Notes: generated by a model from the sequence alone, not told the origin. A DNA stretch of 64,000 nucleotides from Eriocheir sinensis (GCF_024679095.1 NW_026111172.1:408354-472353), one strand, 5' to 3'; shown: positions 44,826 to 58,180, numbered from the stretch's first letter. Numbers and translations: made by a program.

Positions 44826-47800
44826 ACGGTGATAACATCGTCACTTCTGATAACAGTGTGCTGTAATAACATCAGCTATAATATCACTGTATGGTGATAA
44901 TAACATCGGCAATAATATCACTGTGCGGTGATAATAACATCGGCAATAATATCACTGTGCGGTGATAATAACATCATCTATAAATTAACTGTGCGGTGAT
45001 AATAACATCATCTATAATATCATTGTGCAGTGATAATAACATCAGCAATAATATCACTGTGCGGTGAAAATAACCTCATCTATAATATCACTGTGCGGTG
45101 ATAATAACATCAGCAATAATATCACTGTGCAGTGATAACATCATATATAATATCACTGTGCAGTGATAACAACATCAGCAATAATATCACTGTGCGGTAA
45201 TAACAACATCAGCAATAATATCACTGTGCGGTGATAACAACATCAGCAATAATATCACTGTGCGGTGATAACAACATCAGCAATAATATCACTGTGCGGT
45301 GATAATAACATCAGCAATAATATCACTGTGCGGTGATAACAACATCAGCAATAATATCACTGTGCGGTGATAATAACATCAGCAATAATATCACTGTGCG
45401 GTGATAATAACATCAGCAATAACATCACTGTGCGGTGATAATAACATCAGCAATAATATCACTGTGCAGTGATAATAACATCAGCTATAATATGACTGTG
45501 GGTGATAATAACATCGGCAATAATATCACTGTGCGGTGATAATAACATCAGCTATAATATGACTGTGCGGTGATAATAACATCGGCAATAATATCACTGT
45601 GCGGTGATAATAACATCAGCTATAATATGACTGTGCGGTGATAATAACATCGGCAATAATATCACTGTGTGGTGATAATAACATCAGCTATAATATCACT
45701 GTGTGGTGATAATAACATCAGCAATAATATCACTGTGTGGTGATAATAACATCAGCAATAATATCACTGTGTGGTGATAATAACATCAGCAATAATATCA
45801 CTGTGCGGTGATAATAACATCAGCTATAATATGACTGTGCGGTGATAACAACATCGGCAATAATATCACTGTGCGGTGATAATAACATCAGCTATAATAT
45901 GACTGTGCGGTGATAATAACATCAGCAATAATATCACTGTGTGGTGATAATAACATCAGCAATAATATCACTGTGTGGTGATAATAACATCAGCTATAAT
46001 ATGACTGTGCAGTGATAATAACATCGGCAATAATATCACTGTGCGGTGATGATAACATCAGCTATAATATGACTGTGCAGTGATAATAACATCGGCAATA
46101 ATATCACTGTGTGGTGATAATAACATCAGCTATAATATGACTGTGCAGTGATAATAACATCGGCAATAATATCACTGTGTGGTGATGATAACATCAGCTA
46201 TAATATGACTGTGCAGTGATAATAACATCGGCAATAATATCACTGTGTGGTGATGATAACATCAGCTATAATATGACTGTGCAGTGATAATAACATCAGC
46301 AATAATATCACTGTGTGGTGATAATAACATCAGCTATAATATGACTGTGCAGTGATAATAACATCGGCAATAATATCACTGTGTGGTGATGATAACATCA
46401 GCTATAATATGACTGTGCAGTGATAATAACATCGGCAATAATATCACTGTGTGGTGATAATAACATCAGCAATAATATCACTGTGCGGTGATAATAACAT
46501 CATCTATAATATCACTGTGCGGTGATAATAACATCAGCAATAACATCACTGTGCGGTGATAATAACATCAGCAATAATATCACTGTGCGGTGATAATAAC
46601 ATCAGCAATAATATGACTGTGCGGTGATAATAACATCAGCAATAATATCACTGTGCGGTGATAATAACATCAGCAATAATATCACTGTGCAGTGATAATA
46701 ACATCAGCAATAATATGACTGTGCGGTGATAATAACATCAGCAATAATATCACTGTGCAGTGATAATAACATCAGCAATAATATCACTGTGTGGTGATAA
46801 TAACATTAGCAATAATATCACTGTGCGGTGATAATAACATCAACTATAATATCACTGTGTGGTGATAATAACATCAGCAATAATATCACTGTGCGGTGAT
46901 AATAACATCAGCAATAGTATCACTGTGCGGTGATAATAACATCAGCAATATTATCACTGTGCGGTGATAATAACATCAGCAATAATATCATCAGCGTGAT
47001 AATAACATCAGCAATAATATCACTGTGCGGTGATAATAACATCAGCAATAATATCACTGTGCGGTGATAATAACATCAGCAATAACATCACTGTGCGGTG
47101 ATAATAACATCAGCAATAATATCACTGTGCGGTGATAATAACATCAGCAATAATATCACTGTGCGGTGATAATAACATCAGCAATAATATCACTGTGCGG
47201 TGATAATAACATCATCTGTAATATCACTGTGCGGTGATAATAACATCAGCAATTATATCACTGTGCAGTGATAACATCATCTATAATATCACTGTGCGGT
47301 GATAACAACATCAGCAATAATATCACTGTGCGGTGATAATAACATCATCTATAATATCACTGTGCGATGATAATAACATCAACAATAATATCACTGTGCG
47401 GTGATAATAACATCATCTATAATATCACTGTGTGATGATAATAACATTAGCAATAATATCACTGTGCGATGATAATAACATCAACAATAATATCACTATG
47501 CGGTGATAATAACATCATCTATAATATCACTGTGTGATGATAATAACATTAGCAATAATATCACTGTGCGGTGAAAATAACATCATCTATAATATCACTG
47601 TGCGATGATAATAACATCAGCAATAATATCACTGTGCGGTGATAATAACATTGGCAATAATATCACTGTGCGGTGATAACAACATTGGCAATAATATCAC
47701 CAGCGTGATAATAACATTGGCAATAATATCACTGTGCGGTGATAACAACATCGGCAATAATATCACTGTGCGGTGATAACAACATTGGCAATAATATCAC

Positions 47801-49662
47801 TGTGCGGTGATAACAACATTGGCAATAATATCACTGTGCGGTGATAACAACATTGGCAATAATATCACTGTGCGGTGATAATAACATTGGCAATAATATC
47901 ACTGTGCGGTGATAACAACATCGGCAATAATATCACTGTGCGGTGATAACAACATTGGCAATAATATCACTGTGTGGTGATAACAACATCGGCAATAATA
48001 TCATCAGCGGTGATAACAACATTGGCAATAATATCACCGTGTGGTGATAACATCGGCAATAATATCACTGTGGTGATAACAACATCGGCAATAATATCAC
48101 CAGCGGTGATAACAACATCGCAATAATATCACCAGCGGTGATAACAACATCGGCAATAATATCACTGTGCGGTGATAACAACATCAGCAATAATATCACT
48201 GTGCGGTGATAACAACATCAGCAATAATATCACTGTGCGGTGAAAATAACCTCATCTATAATATCACTGTGCGGTGATAACAACATGGGCAATAATATCA
48301 CTGTGCGGTGATAATAACATGGGCAATAATATCACTGTGCGGTGATAACAACATCAGCAATAATATCACTGTGCGGTGATAACAACATCGGCAATATCAC
48401 TGTGCAGTGATAACAACATCAGCAGTAATATCACTGTGCGGTGATAATAACATCAGCAATAATATCACTGTGCAGTGATAATAACATCAGCAATAATATC
48501 TCTGTGCGGTGATAATAACATCAGCTATAATATCACTGTGCGGTGATAATAACATCATCAATAATATCATCAAAGTGATAATAACATCAGCAATAATATG
48601 ACTGTGCGGTGATAGTAACATCAGCAATAATATCACTGTGCGGTGATAATAACATCAGCAATAATATCACTGTGCAGTGATAATAACATCAGCAATAATA
48701 TCACTGTGCGGTGATAACAACATCAGCAATAATATCACTGTGCGGTGATAATAACATCAGCAATAATATCACTGTGCGGTGATAATAACATCAGCAATAA
48801 TATCACTGTGCGGTGATAATAACATCAGCAATAATATCACTGTGCGGTGATAACAACATCAGCAATAATATCACTGTGCGGTGATAACAACATCAACAAT
48901 AATATCACTGTGCGGTGATAACAACATCAACAATAATATCACTGTGCGGTGATAACAACATCGGCTATAATATCACTGTGCGGTGATAATAACATCAGCA
49001 ATAATATCACTGCGGTGATAACAACATCAGCAATAATATCATCAGCGGTGATAACAACATCAGCAATAATATCACTGTGCGGTGATAAAAACATTGGCAA
49101 TAATATCACCAGCGGTGATAATAACATTGGCAATAATATCATCAGCGGTGATAACAACATTGGCAATAATATCACCAGCGGTGACAACAACATCGGCAAT
49201 AATATCACCAGCGGTGATAAGAACATCCGCAATAATATCACTGTGCGGTGATAACAACATCGGCAATAATATCACTGTGCGGTGATAACAACATCGGCAA
49301 TAATATCACTGTGTGGTGATAACAACATCGGCAATAATATCACTGTGTGGTGATAACAACATCGGCAATAATATCACTGTGCGGTGATAACAACATTGGC
49401 AATAATATCACTGTGCGGTGATAACAACATTGGCAATAATATCACTGTGCGGTGACAACAACATCGGCAATAATATCACTGTGCGGTGATAACAACATCG
49501 GCAATAATATCACTGTGCGGTGATAACAACATCGGCAATAATATCACTGTGCGGTGATAACAACATCGGCAATAATATCCCTGTGCGGTGATAACAACAT
49601 CGGCAAAATCACTGTGCGGTGATAACAACATCAGCAATATCATCACTGTGCGGTGATAATAA
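44826..49662 (+). repeat. 34-bp minisatellite array, about 140 units
   Basis: Unit (two halves) GGTGATAATAACATCAG + CAATAATATCACTGTGC. Variants: CAGC/CGGC/TTGGC before AATAAT, CTATAATATGACTG, CGG/CAG/TGG, and a shortened form with ATCACCAGCGG. Runs of variant dimers are visible. It fills much of a METTL18 intron. Confidence 0.97.
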
Positions 49663-50204
49663 TCACTCCCTTAAAAGTAAAAGCTATGTTTGTCTTATAC
49701 CGTTTCACCTAATTATACCAGGACGCAGTATTTGATTAATTTGACTAAAATCATGGTGACGCAACTGCACCGGTCATATGGCACAGCATGCAGTATACGC
49801 GTCCTCGTGTTGAGGGGAGTTAACAGTACTTCTGAGGCAGTTGTTTTACTAGTGATGTTGTTAGTCATCATTTGGTTCTGTGGATGCTGTGTGTAGCTGA
49901 AAAGGTTGCTATCTCAGTTAGCAACATTACTATCTCAGTAAACAACATTGCTAATACTTCTTGGATCCGGGCCTATACTGGTGTAGCCTCGCTTTCTTCT
50001 CATACGCACACCACTATTTTGTTTCATGCAATGAAATTGTGAATGAGTAATCATGTTGGCATCATCAGCAGTAATCAAATTTGTATTCAATGACCAAGAA
50101 GTTCAAACCCACTCCTTACAAACAGGACAGGACTATATTTCATGCAGTGCAAATCAAAACATTCACAATTTTTATTTATTTTTATTTTTTATGTCTTGTT
50201 TTCA
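49663..50204. other. Intron spacer between arrays
   Basis: GCAGTATACGCGTCCTCGTG at about 49790-49809, then GAGGGGAGTTAAC, matches the right end of the piggyBac-like MITE at 28297, so a fragment of that family ends near 49820. No gene seen. Confidence 0.55.
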
Positions 50205-51604
50205 GAGGGTCTGGTCTTGATCTTAGAGGGTCTGGTCTTGGTCTCAGAGGGTCTGGTCTTGATCATGGTTTCAGAGGGTCTGGTCTTGATCTTAGAGGGT
50301 CTGGTCTTGGTCTCAGAGGGTCTGGTCTTGATCTTGGTTTCAGAGGGTCTGGTCTTGATCTTAGAGGGTCTGGTCTTGGTCTCAGAGGGTCTGGTCTTGG
50401 TCTCAGAGGGTTTGGTCTTGGTCTCAGAGGGTCTGGTCTTGATCTTGGTTTCAGAGGGTCTGGTCTTGATCTTAGAGGGTTTGCTCTTGGTCTCAGAGGG
50501 TCTGGTCTTGATCTTTGAGGGTCTGGTCTTGGTCTCAGAGGGTCTGGTCTTGATCTTGTTTTCAGAGGGTCTGGTCTTGATCTTAGAGGGTCTGGTCTTG
50601 GTCTCAGAGGGTCTGGTCTTGATCTTGGTTTCAGAGGGTCTGGTCTTGATCTTAGAGGGTCTGGTCTTGGTCTCAGAGGGTCTGGTCTTGGTCTCAGAGG
50701 GTTTGGTCTTGGTCTCAGAGGGTCTGGTCTTGATCTTGGTTTCAGAGGGTCTGGTCTTGATCTTAGAGGGTCTGGTCTTGGTCTCAGAGGGTCTGGTTTT
50801 GATCTTAGAGGGTCTGGTCTTGGTCTCAGAGGGTCTGGTCTTGATCTTAGAGGGTCTGGTCTTGGTCTCAGAGGGTCTGGTCTTGATCTTAGAGTTTCTG
50901 GTCTTGGTCTCAGAGGGTCTGGTCTTGATCTTAGAGGGTCTGGTCTTGGTCTCAGAGGGTCTGGTCTTGGTCTTAGAGGATCTGGTCTTGGTCTCAGAGG
51001 GTCTGGTCTTGATCTTGGTTTCAGAGGGTCTGGTCTTGATCTTGGTCTCAGAGGGTCTGGTCTTGGTCTCAGAGGGTTTGGTCTTGGTCTCAGAGGGTCT
51101 GGTCTTGATCTTGGTTTCAGAGGGTCTGGTCTTGATCTTAGAGGGTCTGGTCTTGGTCTCAGAGGGTCTGGTCTTGATCTTAGAGGGTCTGGTCTTGGTC
51201 TCAGAGGGTCTGGTCTTGATCTTAGAGGGTCTGGTCTTGGTCTCAGAGGGTCTGGTCTTGATCTTAGAGGGTCTGGTCTTGGTCTCAGAGGGTCTGGTCT
51301 TGATCTTAGAGGGTCTGGTCTTGGTCTCAGAGGGTCTGGTCTTGGTCTTAGAGGGTCTGGTCTTGGTCCTAGAGGGTCTGGTCTTGGTCTTAGAGGGTCT
51401 GGTCTTGGTCTCAGAGGGTCTGGTCTTGGTCTTAGAGGGTCTGGTCTTGGTCTTAGAGGGTCTGGTCTTGGTCTTAGAGGGTCTGGTCTTGGTCTTAGAG
51501 GGTCTGGTCTTGATCTCAGAGGGTCTGGTCTTGGTCTTAGAGTGTCTGGTCTTGGTCTCAAGGGTCTGGTCTTGGTCTTAGAGGGTCTGGTCTTGGTTTT
51601 AGAG
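50205..51604 (+). repeat. 21-bp minisatellite array, part 1
   Basis: Unit GGGTCTGGTCTTGGTCTCAG plus A, with GATCTT and GGTCTT variants. Because 21 is a multiple of three, frames stay open for 479 codons on each strand (GSGLGLR, EGLVLVS, DPLRPRP repeats). Not evidence of genes. Confidence 0.97.
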
Positions 51605-51937
<333 letters not shown>

Positions 51938-52196
51938 TCTTAGAGGGTCTGGTCTTGGTCTCAGAGGGTCTGGTATTGATCTTAGAGGGTCTGGTCTTGT
52001 CTCAGAGGGTCTGGTCTTGGTCTTAGAGGGTCTGGTCTTGGTCTTAGATGGTCTGGTCTTGGTCTTAGAGAGTCTGGTCTTGGTCTTAGAGGGTCTGGTC
52101 TTGGTCTTAGAAGGTCTGGTCTTGGTCTCAGAGGGTCTGGTCTTGGTCTCAGAGGGTCTGGTCTTGGTCTCAGAGGGTCTAGTCTAGGTCTCAAGG
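51938..52196 (+). repeat. 21-bp minisatellite array, part 2
   Basis: The same unit resumes after the hAT-like insertion for about 12 more copies, then decays near 52190. Confidence 0.97.
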
Positions 52197-52822
52197 ATTT
52201 TGACTACAAGCTGGTATATACATATTACAAGGTGGTGCTGGTCCAGTAGTATATAAAAAAAACATGTACTGCAAGTCATGAAACAATCAACAAAACATCT
52301 AGTAAAATTGGTCAATGTCAGGATATTATTATTATTATTATTATTTTTTTTTCAAAATATAAACTTGAAAATGGGATGCATCTTTGATGAAAGCATATAC
52401 AGTAAATAGCCTAACTGTTATAGAAAACCAAAAATAAGTCAAATTTTCAAACTTTTATCACAAAAAAAAAAAAGTAAAATTTGATGAAAAAAATCCAATT
52501 GTGTGAACTTTAAAGCGGGTAACAAACTTGTATCTACATGCATGTGTACTTCAACAGCTATGAATCTTTCAGATGCAGGATAATAAGGAAAGTCACAAGG
52601 AAAGAATGAACCTAAAAGAAAATGGAGGTGTAAGCAGGACACATGTCCATTCATGGATCTCACCAATATTTTCACCTGCGGGTCATTCATGCACTTGTCA
52701 CTCGGTTAATAACACTGGAAGCCTTCAGGTCAGTGAAAGAGAATCTCATTAAGAAGGAAATGACTGTAATTAAAAATCAGAATGCAAACCTCTTTTTTTA
52801 AATTGTAATTAAGATGGCTTAC
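52197..52822. other. METTL18 intron, no gene; (ATT)n at 52326-52345
   Basis: AT-rich intron sequence with a short trinucleotide run. Confidence 0.55.
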
Positions 52823-52901
52823 CTTTTATTTTTAAAAATTATGTCCATGTCTGCTAAATGATTTAGAAGATCCCAGGTGCACTCCCATATTGTAAGGCCC
52901 C
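52823..52901 (-). CDS. METTL18: METTL18 exon (GLxIWECTxDLL)
   Basis: Acceptor ACAATTTTCCAG before 52901 and donor GTAAGC after 52823. The 79 bp complete a Gly codon and read GLTIWECTWDLLNHLADMDI then IFKNK, leaving AG for the Arg codon of the next exon. G-G-L-x-I/V-W-E-C-T is a METTL18 hallmark just before the SAM motif. An upstream TTTTCAG is rejected because it breaks the phase. Confidence 0.94.
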
Positions 52902-53036
52902 CTGGAAAATTGTATACTTTGCAGTTATTACTGAAAACAAGAGCTGTTCATGATGATAAACTTTTGTACCAGCCTTGATGAAATTTTTAAAGTCAATCCA
53001 AGTCAAAAGAAAACTCGTAATTTACCATGTTCTAAC

Positions 53037-53151
53037 CTTCATAGACAGCAGGTACAAGATCAGAGTGTTTGTCTAAAACTGTGGACAAGTTGCATGCTGT
53101 CTCTTTCTCTTGCAGCTTCTTAAGTGCTGAACTCATGGTCAGATACTTCAT
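53037..53151 (-). CDS. METTL18: METTL18 exon (N-terminal side)
   Basis: Acceptor TTTCTCATTCCAG before 53151 and donor GTTAGA after 53037. The 115 bp read MKYLTMSSALKKLQ, then a segment ending HSDLVPAVYE, leaving G. HSDL-x-P-x-V-Y-E-G is the conserved entry into the methyltransferase. The ATG at the exon start need not be the initiator: relatives have about 80-150 residues before this point, and an acceptor precedes it. Confidence 0.93.
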
Positions 53152-54420
53152 CTGGAATGAGAAACATTGGTATCAAAAATTGCTTTCAGTCAATGAACTT
53201 CACAACTCAATTCAAAAGAAAGATGGTAAAAATTAGTTAACAGCCCAAATTTATATCTGAATGGGTTTCACTGAAACGTCTCAGAGAGGATGACCAGAAG
53301 TCAGTTAAGGGAGCAAGAAAATCACCAGTAGAACACCCCTTGCAGAACCCATACTGGCAATCAGATAGAAGCTCAGAAGTGGATAGATGCTTATGAATCT
53401 TCCAGCTAAGGATTGATTCAAAAGCTTTAGAAAGACAGGTAAGTAAGGCTATAGGACGGTAGTTTGAGGGATTGGAATGGTCACCCTTCTAAGGCACAGG
53501 TTGTATGTAGGCATAATTCCAGCTGTTGAAAGGCAGAGATGAAAGAGTTTGATTAAGCAGGGTGTCAGCACAGAAGCACAGTATTTAAGGACAATAGGAG
53601 GCACTCTATCAGGCCCGTAAGCCTTCTGAGGATTGGGGCCAGAGAGGGCATAGAAAAGATCATTCTTAAAAATCTTAATAACAGGCATAGTGGAGTCAGA
53701 TGGGGGATGAGTAGGAGGAATATGCCCTGAATCATCCAGAGTTGAGTTTTTACAGAAGGTCTGAGCGAAGAGTTCAGCCTTAGAGACAAATGTGACGGCA
53801 GTACTGCCGTCAGGATTAAGGAGAGGAGGGAAAGATGAAGAAGTGAAATTGGAGGAGATATTTTTGGCTAGGTGCCAGAAGTCTCTGGAAGAATTAGAGA
53901 AAGCAAGGTTGCAGAACTTTCTATTGATGAAAGAGTTTTTGGTTGTTGAGGAATAGATTTGGCACGATTCCAGGTGGAAATGTAAGTATTATGATTAGGA
54001 CAGAGGGGTCTCTCTCCTGGAAGCAGTAATCATTCCATAGGAAATCGGAAAAGTACATCCTAAGGTCATCTCACCGAGCTGAAGCAAAATGCCAGAAGCA
54101 TCGACTCGATCCTTGCCAGAGGCTGTACAGGAGTGACAGGACAGAATGCAGAAATAAGGTTGTGATCAGAAGAGCCCAATGGAGAGAACAGTTTAACAGA
54201 ATAAGCCAAAGGTTAGAGGTTAGGAAAAGGGCAAGAATGTTGGGCATGTCTCCAAGGTGGTTGCAAATACGTGAAGGGTGCTGAACCAACTACAGGCAAA
54301 CCTCGGATTACGAGTGCCTTAGTTTACGAGTGTTTTGATTTATGAGAAAAAAAAATCACAAAACATGCCTTGGTTTATGAGCGGTGACTTGGTATACGAG
54401 CATCTTGTTTATACAAATCT

Positions 54421-54610
54421 TTTTTTTTAATTTGCCACCACCTCAAGGGTGGGGACACAGGCTATATGGAGGCTGTTGGGGTCAAACGTGTACGTCCCTC
54501 TGAGGAGGGACCACAGACCCTTGCCGGATGACGGCTCATGAAGGGAAGGGGAGGATGCCAATACGTAGACCGACTATCGGCTGACATCAGCCAAGCCGAC
54601 CAAGTCAGTT
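54421..54610 (-). mobile_element. Retroposon family C, in P1 copy 2
   Basis: T-run at 54421-54429 (poly(A) on the minus strand), then CACCTCAAGGGTGGGGACA through GACTTGGTCGGC reversed. Same position and relative orientation as in P1 copy 1. Confidence 0.75.
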
Positions 54611-55025
54611 TTTCAATAAGGACTGGCGTACTTTTTTGTACATGTCCAAGATGTGAGCGTGAGTTCTCTTTGTTCGCCGCAAGACGAGAGTGCTCTAAGA
54701 GGAGAACAATATGAATAGTCTCAGTTAGGGTTACCACCTTGAGCTAAAAAATATAAGGAACGCAACATCCCATTCTCCAATACAGAACGAATCCATATTT
54801 TAAGGAACAGGTGGCAACCCTAAAATTTCTCTACATGACTGACAGCCGCTGCTGGTGAAGGCAGGAGGAAGGGGGAGGGACGTTTTGACGCATATTTTAC
54901 ACGTATTTCAGGACAACCCATGACACATAATTTTATGGACTGGTTTTGTGGTTCACTAAAAATTCACTCAATACAGTTTTAAAATACTGAATTTTATCTA
55001 CTTAACCATTCAAGACAGCCAAATA

Positions 55026-56061
55026 CAGTCGTCTCTCAAACAGTACGGTTTCCAATAGTACGCTTTCGGTTTTATACGGATTATCATAGAAGATTTTTTA
55101 GGATTTTAAAATTTCCCGCTCGTCGCACCAAGTAGCATGGCGTGAGTGGCAACACTGTTCTACCAGACTGCCTCCCATGCACATCCCCTCAATCCGTGTG
55201 TGTGTACAACATCAGGAACACTGTTTTGCCCGATTGAAACCTAAGCGCTTTCCCAAAGTCTGTGTGTGTGCGCACCCTCAGCTACGCTTCTTCATTACTA
55301 CATAACATGAACATGGGACCCAAGAGACAAGCCAAAACACCTACTGAATGCACCCTAAAGCATTCAAGAAAGGTATTCACCTTGCAGAAGAATTCAGATT
55401 TAGAAGAAGTTACGTTTTGGTACGAGTTACATTGCGGTAGGGAGAGCTTACCACATGGCTCGATTGCCAAGCGTGGAAACACTACAGCAGAAAATGCATA
55501 ACTGGTGATCAGTTTCTACTCGCCGGCAAAAATTGCCAGTTGTGCATTTTCTACTGTAGTGTTTCCACGCTTGGCAACAGAGCCATCCTGGCATCGCTGC
55601 CTTCCACATTGTCAACGAACAAGCCATGTCATACACTCACACTCTCTCTTACTCTCTACCACAGTTACTATTACTCTCTAATTCATACGTGAAATAAGAT
55701 ACGAAACGGTAACTGTGGAGATTGACTCCGCACCTCCAAAATACGACATTACGCCTTCATATTATAAAGTTAAGGGATGCATATTTAAACTACTCCAACC
55801 GAATTTTAAATATCCTGACCTCTAACGGGGCACTTCGCCCCCGTCGACCCCCCCCCCCCCAGCGTGGTAACACTACAGTGACTGCAGCAGAATATGCATA
55901 ACTGGCAACTTGGGCCCGTGGGTAACAGCTGAGTCAGGCGGGACTCGGATTCCGTAGGAGTGCCCAGGAGTGTTTCTAGGGGGGGCACAAATTTTGTACG
56001 GATTTTCGAATAATACGGGGGTCCTGGGTCCCTAACCCCTGTATTATTTGAGGGACGACTG
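55026..56061 (+). mobile_element. Pogo-like element P5, nested in P1 (1036 bp)
   Basis: TIR CAGTCGTCTCTCAAACAG and, inverted, CAGTCGTCCCTCAAATAA. TA at 55024-55025 and 56062-56063. An internal inverted repeat (ATTGCCAAGCGTGGAAACAC at 55464 and its reverse near 55555-55575) is also present. Confidence 0.88.
55313..55430 (+). pseudogene. CENP-B/pogo transposase N-terminal remnant in P5
   Basis: ATG at 55313 reads MGPKRQAKTPTECTLKHSRK, then VFTLQKNSDLEE. K-R/S-RKVxTLxxKxDLL is the start of the CENP-B-type helix-turn-helix of pogo transposases. The catalytic domain is deleted. Confidence 0.65.
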
Positions 56062-56241
56062 TACAGAACAAAGGGCGTTCCATATTTTAAGGAAAGGGTG
56101 ACATGTTGGCAACCCTAGTATCAGTCCACATTGTAAACTCGTAGAGATAATATCCATGCACTCTTGTCCGATTGCATTTGTGCTTTGGTGTGTGATTTTA
56201 GTGTTTTCAGCACAACATTGAGCGTTCTTTGTGTTTTAACA

Positions 56242-56428
56242 ATGTCCCCAAGAAATATTGTTAAAAGGGATGTTGCTGCACAGAAGAAAACAGGAACGGC
56301 GGATACTATGCTCGCAACAGTAACGGGGTGTGAGCCTCAGCAGCTTGTATACCCTCCTGGACGTGACTGTGACTACCGTTCACCCTCCATCTCGAACGAT
56401 ACATTGGGTTACCTTCACGTTGGTGGTT
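56242..56428 (+). pseudogene. Transposase N-terminal remnant in P1 copy 2
   Basis: ATG at 56242 reads MSPRNIVKRDVAAQKKTGTA, then DTMLATV, about 62 codons. Homologous to 13541 in P1 copy 1. No catalytic domain. Confidence 0.55.
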
Positions 56429-57530
56429 GAACATAGTTCCGGTGCCTCGAGAATAGGGAAACTGCGGCTTCTAAACCCCGGTACAAAGCCAACACCTTGA
56501 GTGTAATTAGCGGTTGCGGGAGTCTCCGTAACACATTGATTTGTTTTATATTATTTATCATTGCTATTAGTTAGGGAAATTACTTTAATTCTAGATAAAA
56601 TAACATGTAAAATGATTTTTAGATAAATATTTTTTTTGAGATATGGGACGCATTAATGTGATTTACATTAATTTCAATGGGGAAATTCGTTTTGGTTTAC
56701 AAGTGTTTTGGTGTGCGAGCAAAATTCTGGAATGAATTAAACTTGTCAACCGAGATATGACTGTACTAAAGATCACTGAGTAGAGCAAAGATGTAGGCTT
56801 GTTCACCAGGCTGGTCAGTGAAAGAGGATGAAAGCCAGAGCTGGTGGTGAACATTGAAATTGAATGACAATGAAGTCTTAGCCAGATGGTGGAAAATTCA
56901 GAAGAATCAAGGTTGTGGGCACGAGAGGAAGTAATATTGTTGCATAAGTAGATGCAACATCCAGCTTTGTATTGAAATTTAGATAGAGATAGCAGGAAAG
57001 AACAGAGTAGAGATTGCTGTCTGTAGCCTCCGAGACCTGAGTTTCTGTGAGGAAAAGAAGGTGAGGTTTAGAGGAGGAGAGATGGTGTCCCACAGAATGG
57101 AAATTAGAACGAAGAACGCGAATGTTGCATAGGTTAATACAGAAAAAGGAGGAAGAGCTATCAAGACTCCTCTCAGGTCGAGAGCCAAAAGGGGAGTCCT
57201 CTCTGGGTGCATTATATTTTGTGGTCCCACCACAGACGGGGACTTCGAGGCACAGCGAATTACAGCCATTTTGAATTTTGAAAATTTTTGAAGAAATGGT
57301 GTGTGTTGCATGTATGTAGTGTGGTGTGGAAAGTAAGAAGATTTGTCTTTAGAGAGCATGCTGAACTACGATGTGGTGTTAATGAGACAATAGGGAAACG
57401 GAAAGTGAGGACACAGGAAGGGTATTAGGTGGGTTTGCAGCATCCTCCTTGCTTCCCGTATATACCTCACCAGGAGTGGCTAATGCCTATTTCGGTAGGT
57501 GTCTCCCTTCCTACTACTCTAACATACTCT

Positions 57531-58180
57531 AACATAAATGATTTCCCTTATAAATTATATCTATACATTCGATATGACAGCAGCAAAAACTAATTATTCT
57601 TATAAACATCAGCCAAAAGATGATAAGCTGAGGGATGTAATCATTACAAGGCAAAAGGAGATAATTATAGTTTATTTCAGAAAAATAATTCAAGGCTGCC
57701 ATGCCTCCTCTTTTTTCCTCTTGATTTTGAGTAGCTATGTGGCAACCAATCACCAAACAGAACCCGTCAGTTTCCTTCTGCCTTGGTTGCTGGCATCACG
57801 ACTTGGCGTAATGTTCCACCTGTGCTTTCTTAGTACCATTGCCATCCAATCATGTATTGAATGGAAAAAAAAAAAAAAAATAATAATAATAATTCTATCT
57901 ATATTCAAGTTAAGTGTACTTCTGACTTTTTTTATCTCATAATCCTTGACACTTTTGGCATTATACATGTTCAATGTTGACATTGCGTTAAGTGAATATT
58001 TCATGGTGATATTGAGGCATAAAAACATTTTTTTCATGCATCCCATAGCTCTGCAAGGCAGTGTGAGCGCAGAGCGCGCTTCCTGGGCTAAGGAGAAAGC
58101 AAACTTAACTCTTTTCCAGTGCGGTGTTTGGCTGCCACTTGGCCATTCAAAATTGAAGAACATGAGGGAGTGTGGCCGCC
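57531..58180. other. Spacer between LINE copies C and B
   Basis: No recognised gene. A-run followed by (TAA)n at 57868-57892. Confidence 0.5.

Larger units (their letters stand above)
54293..56763 (+). mobile_element. Pogo/Tigger-like element P1 copy 2 (2471 bp, with nested parts)
   Basis: Ends CAGGCAAACCTCGGATTACG and, inverted, CAGTCATATCTCGGTTGAC. TA at 54291-54292 and 56764-56765. Contains retroposon C (54421-54610), element P5 (55026-56061) and a transposase start at 56242. Without P5 it matches P1 copy 1 closely. Confidence 0.87.
53262..57530 (-). mobile_element. I/Jockey-like LINE copy C, split by a DNA transposon
   Basis: Minus-strand pieces 57530-56766 (5' UTR and endonuclease start) and 54290-53262 (endonuclease end, linker, RT fingers) join across element P1 copy 2. 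Readable motifs: PHLLFLTETQVSEATDSN (catalytic Glu) near 57040, SDHNLIS near 54165, GPDRVPPIVLKYCASVLTPC and SKAFESIL. Frameshifted at several points. The RT palm onward is missing at 53262. Confidence 0.9.

Noticed and set aside
44277..44897. Pro/Leu-rich proteins of up to 129 codons
   Set aside because: Frames arise from a 49-bp tandem repeat in several phases with no unique part.
44826..49662. CRISPR-like array of 34-bp repeats
   Set aside because: Units abut without unique spacers, and the context is a eukaryotic intron. It is a minisatellite.
52902..52935. METTL18 acceptor at the upstream TTGTTTTCAG
   Set aside because: Using it would add about 25 bp and break the phase with both neighbouring exons. 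The acceptor before 52901 fits exactly.
57538..57942. 134-codon plus-strand open frame
   Set aside because: No recognisable domain. It ends in an A-run coding poly-Lys. No sign of selection visible.
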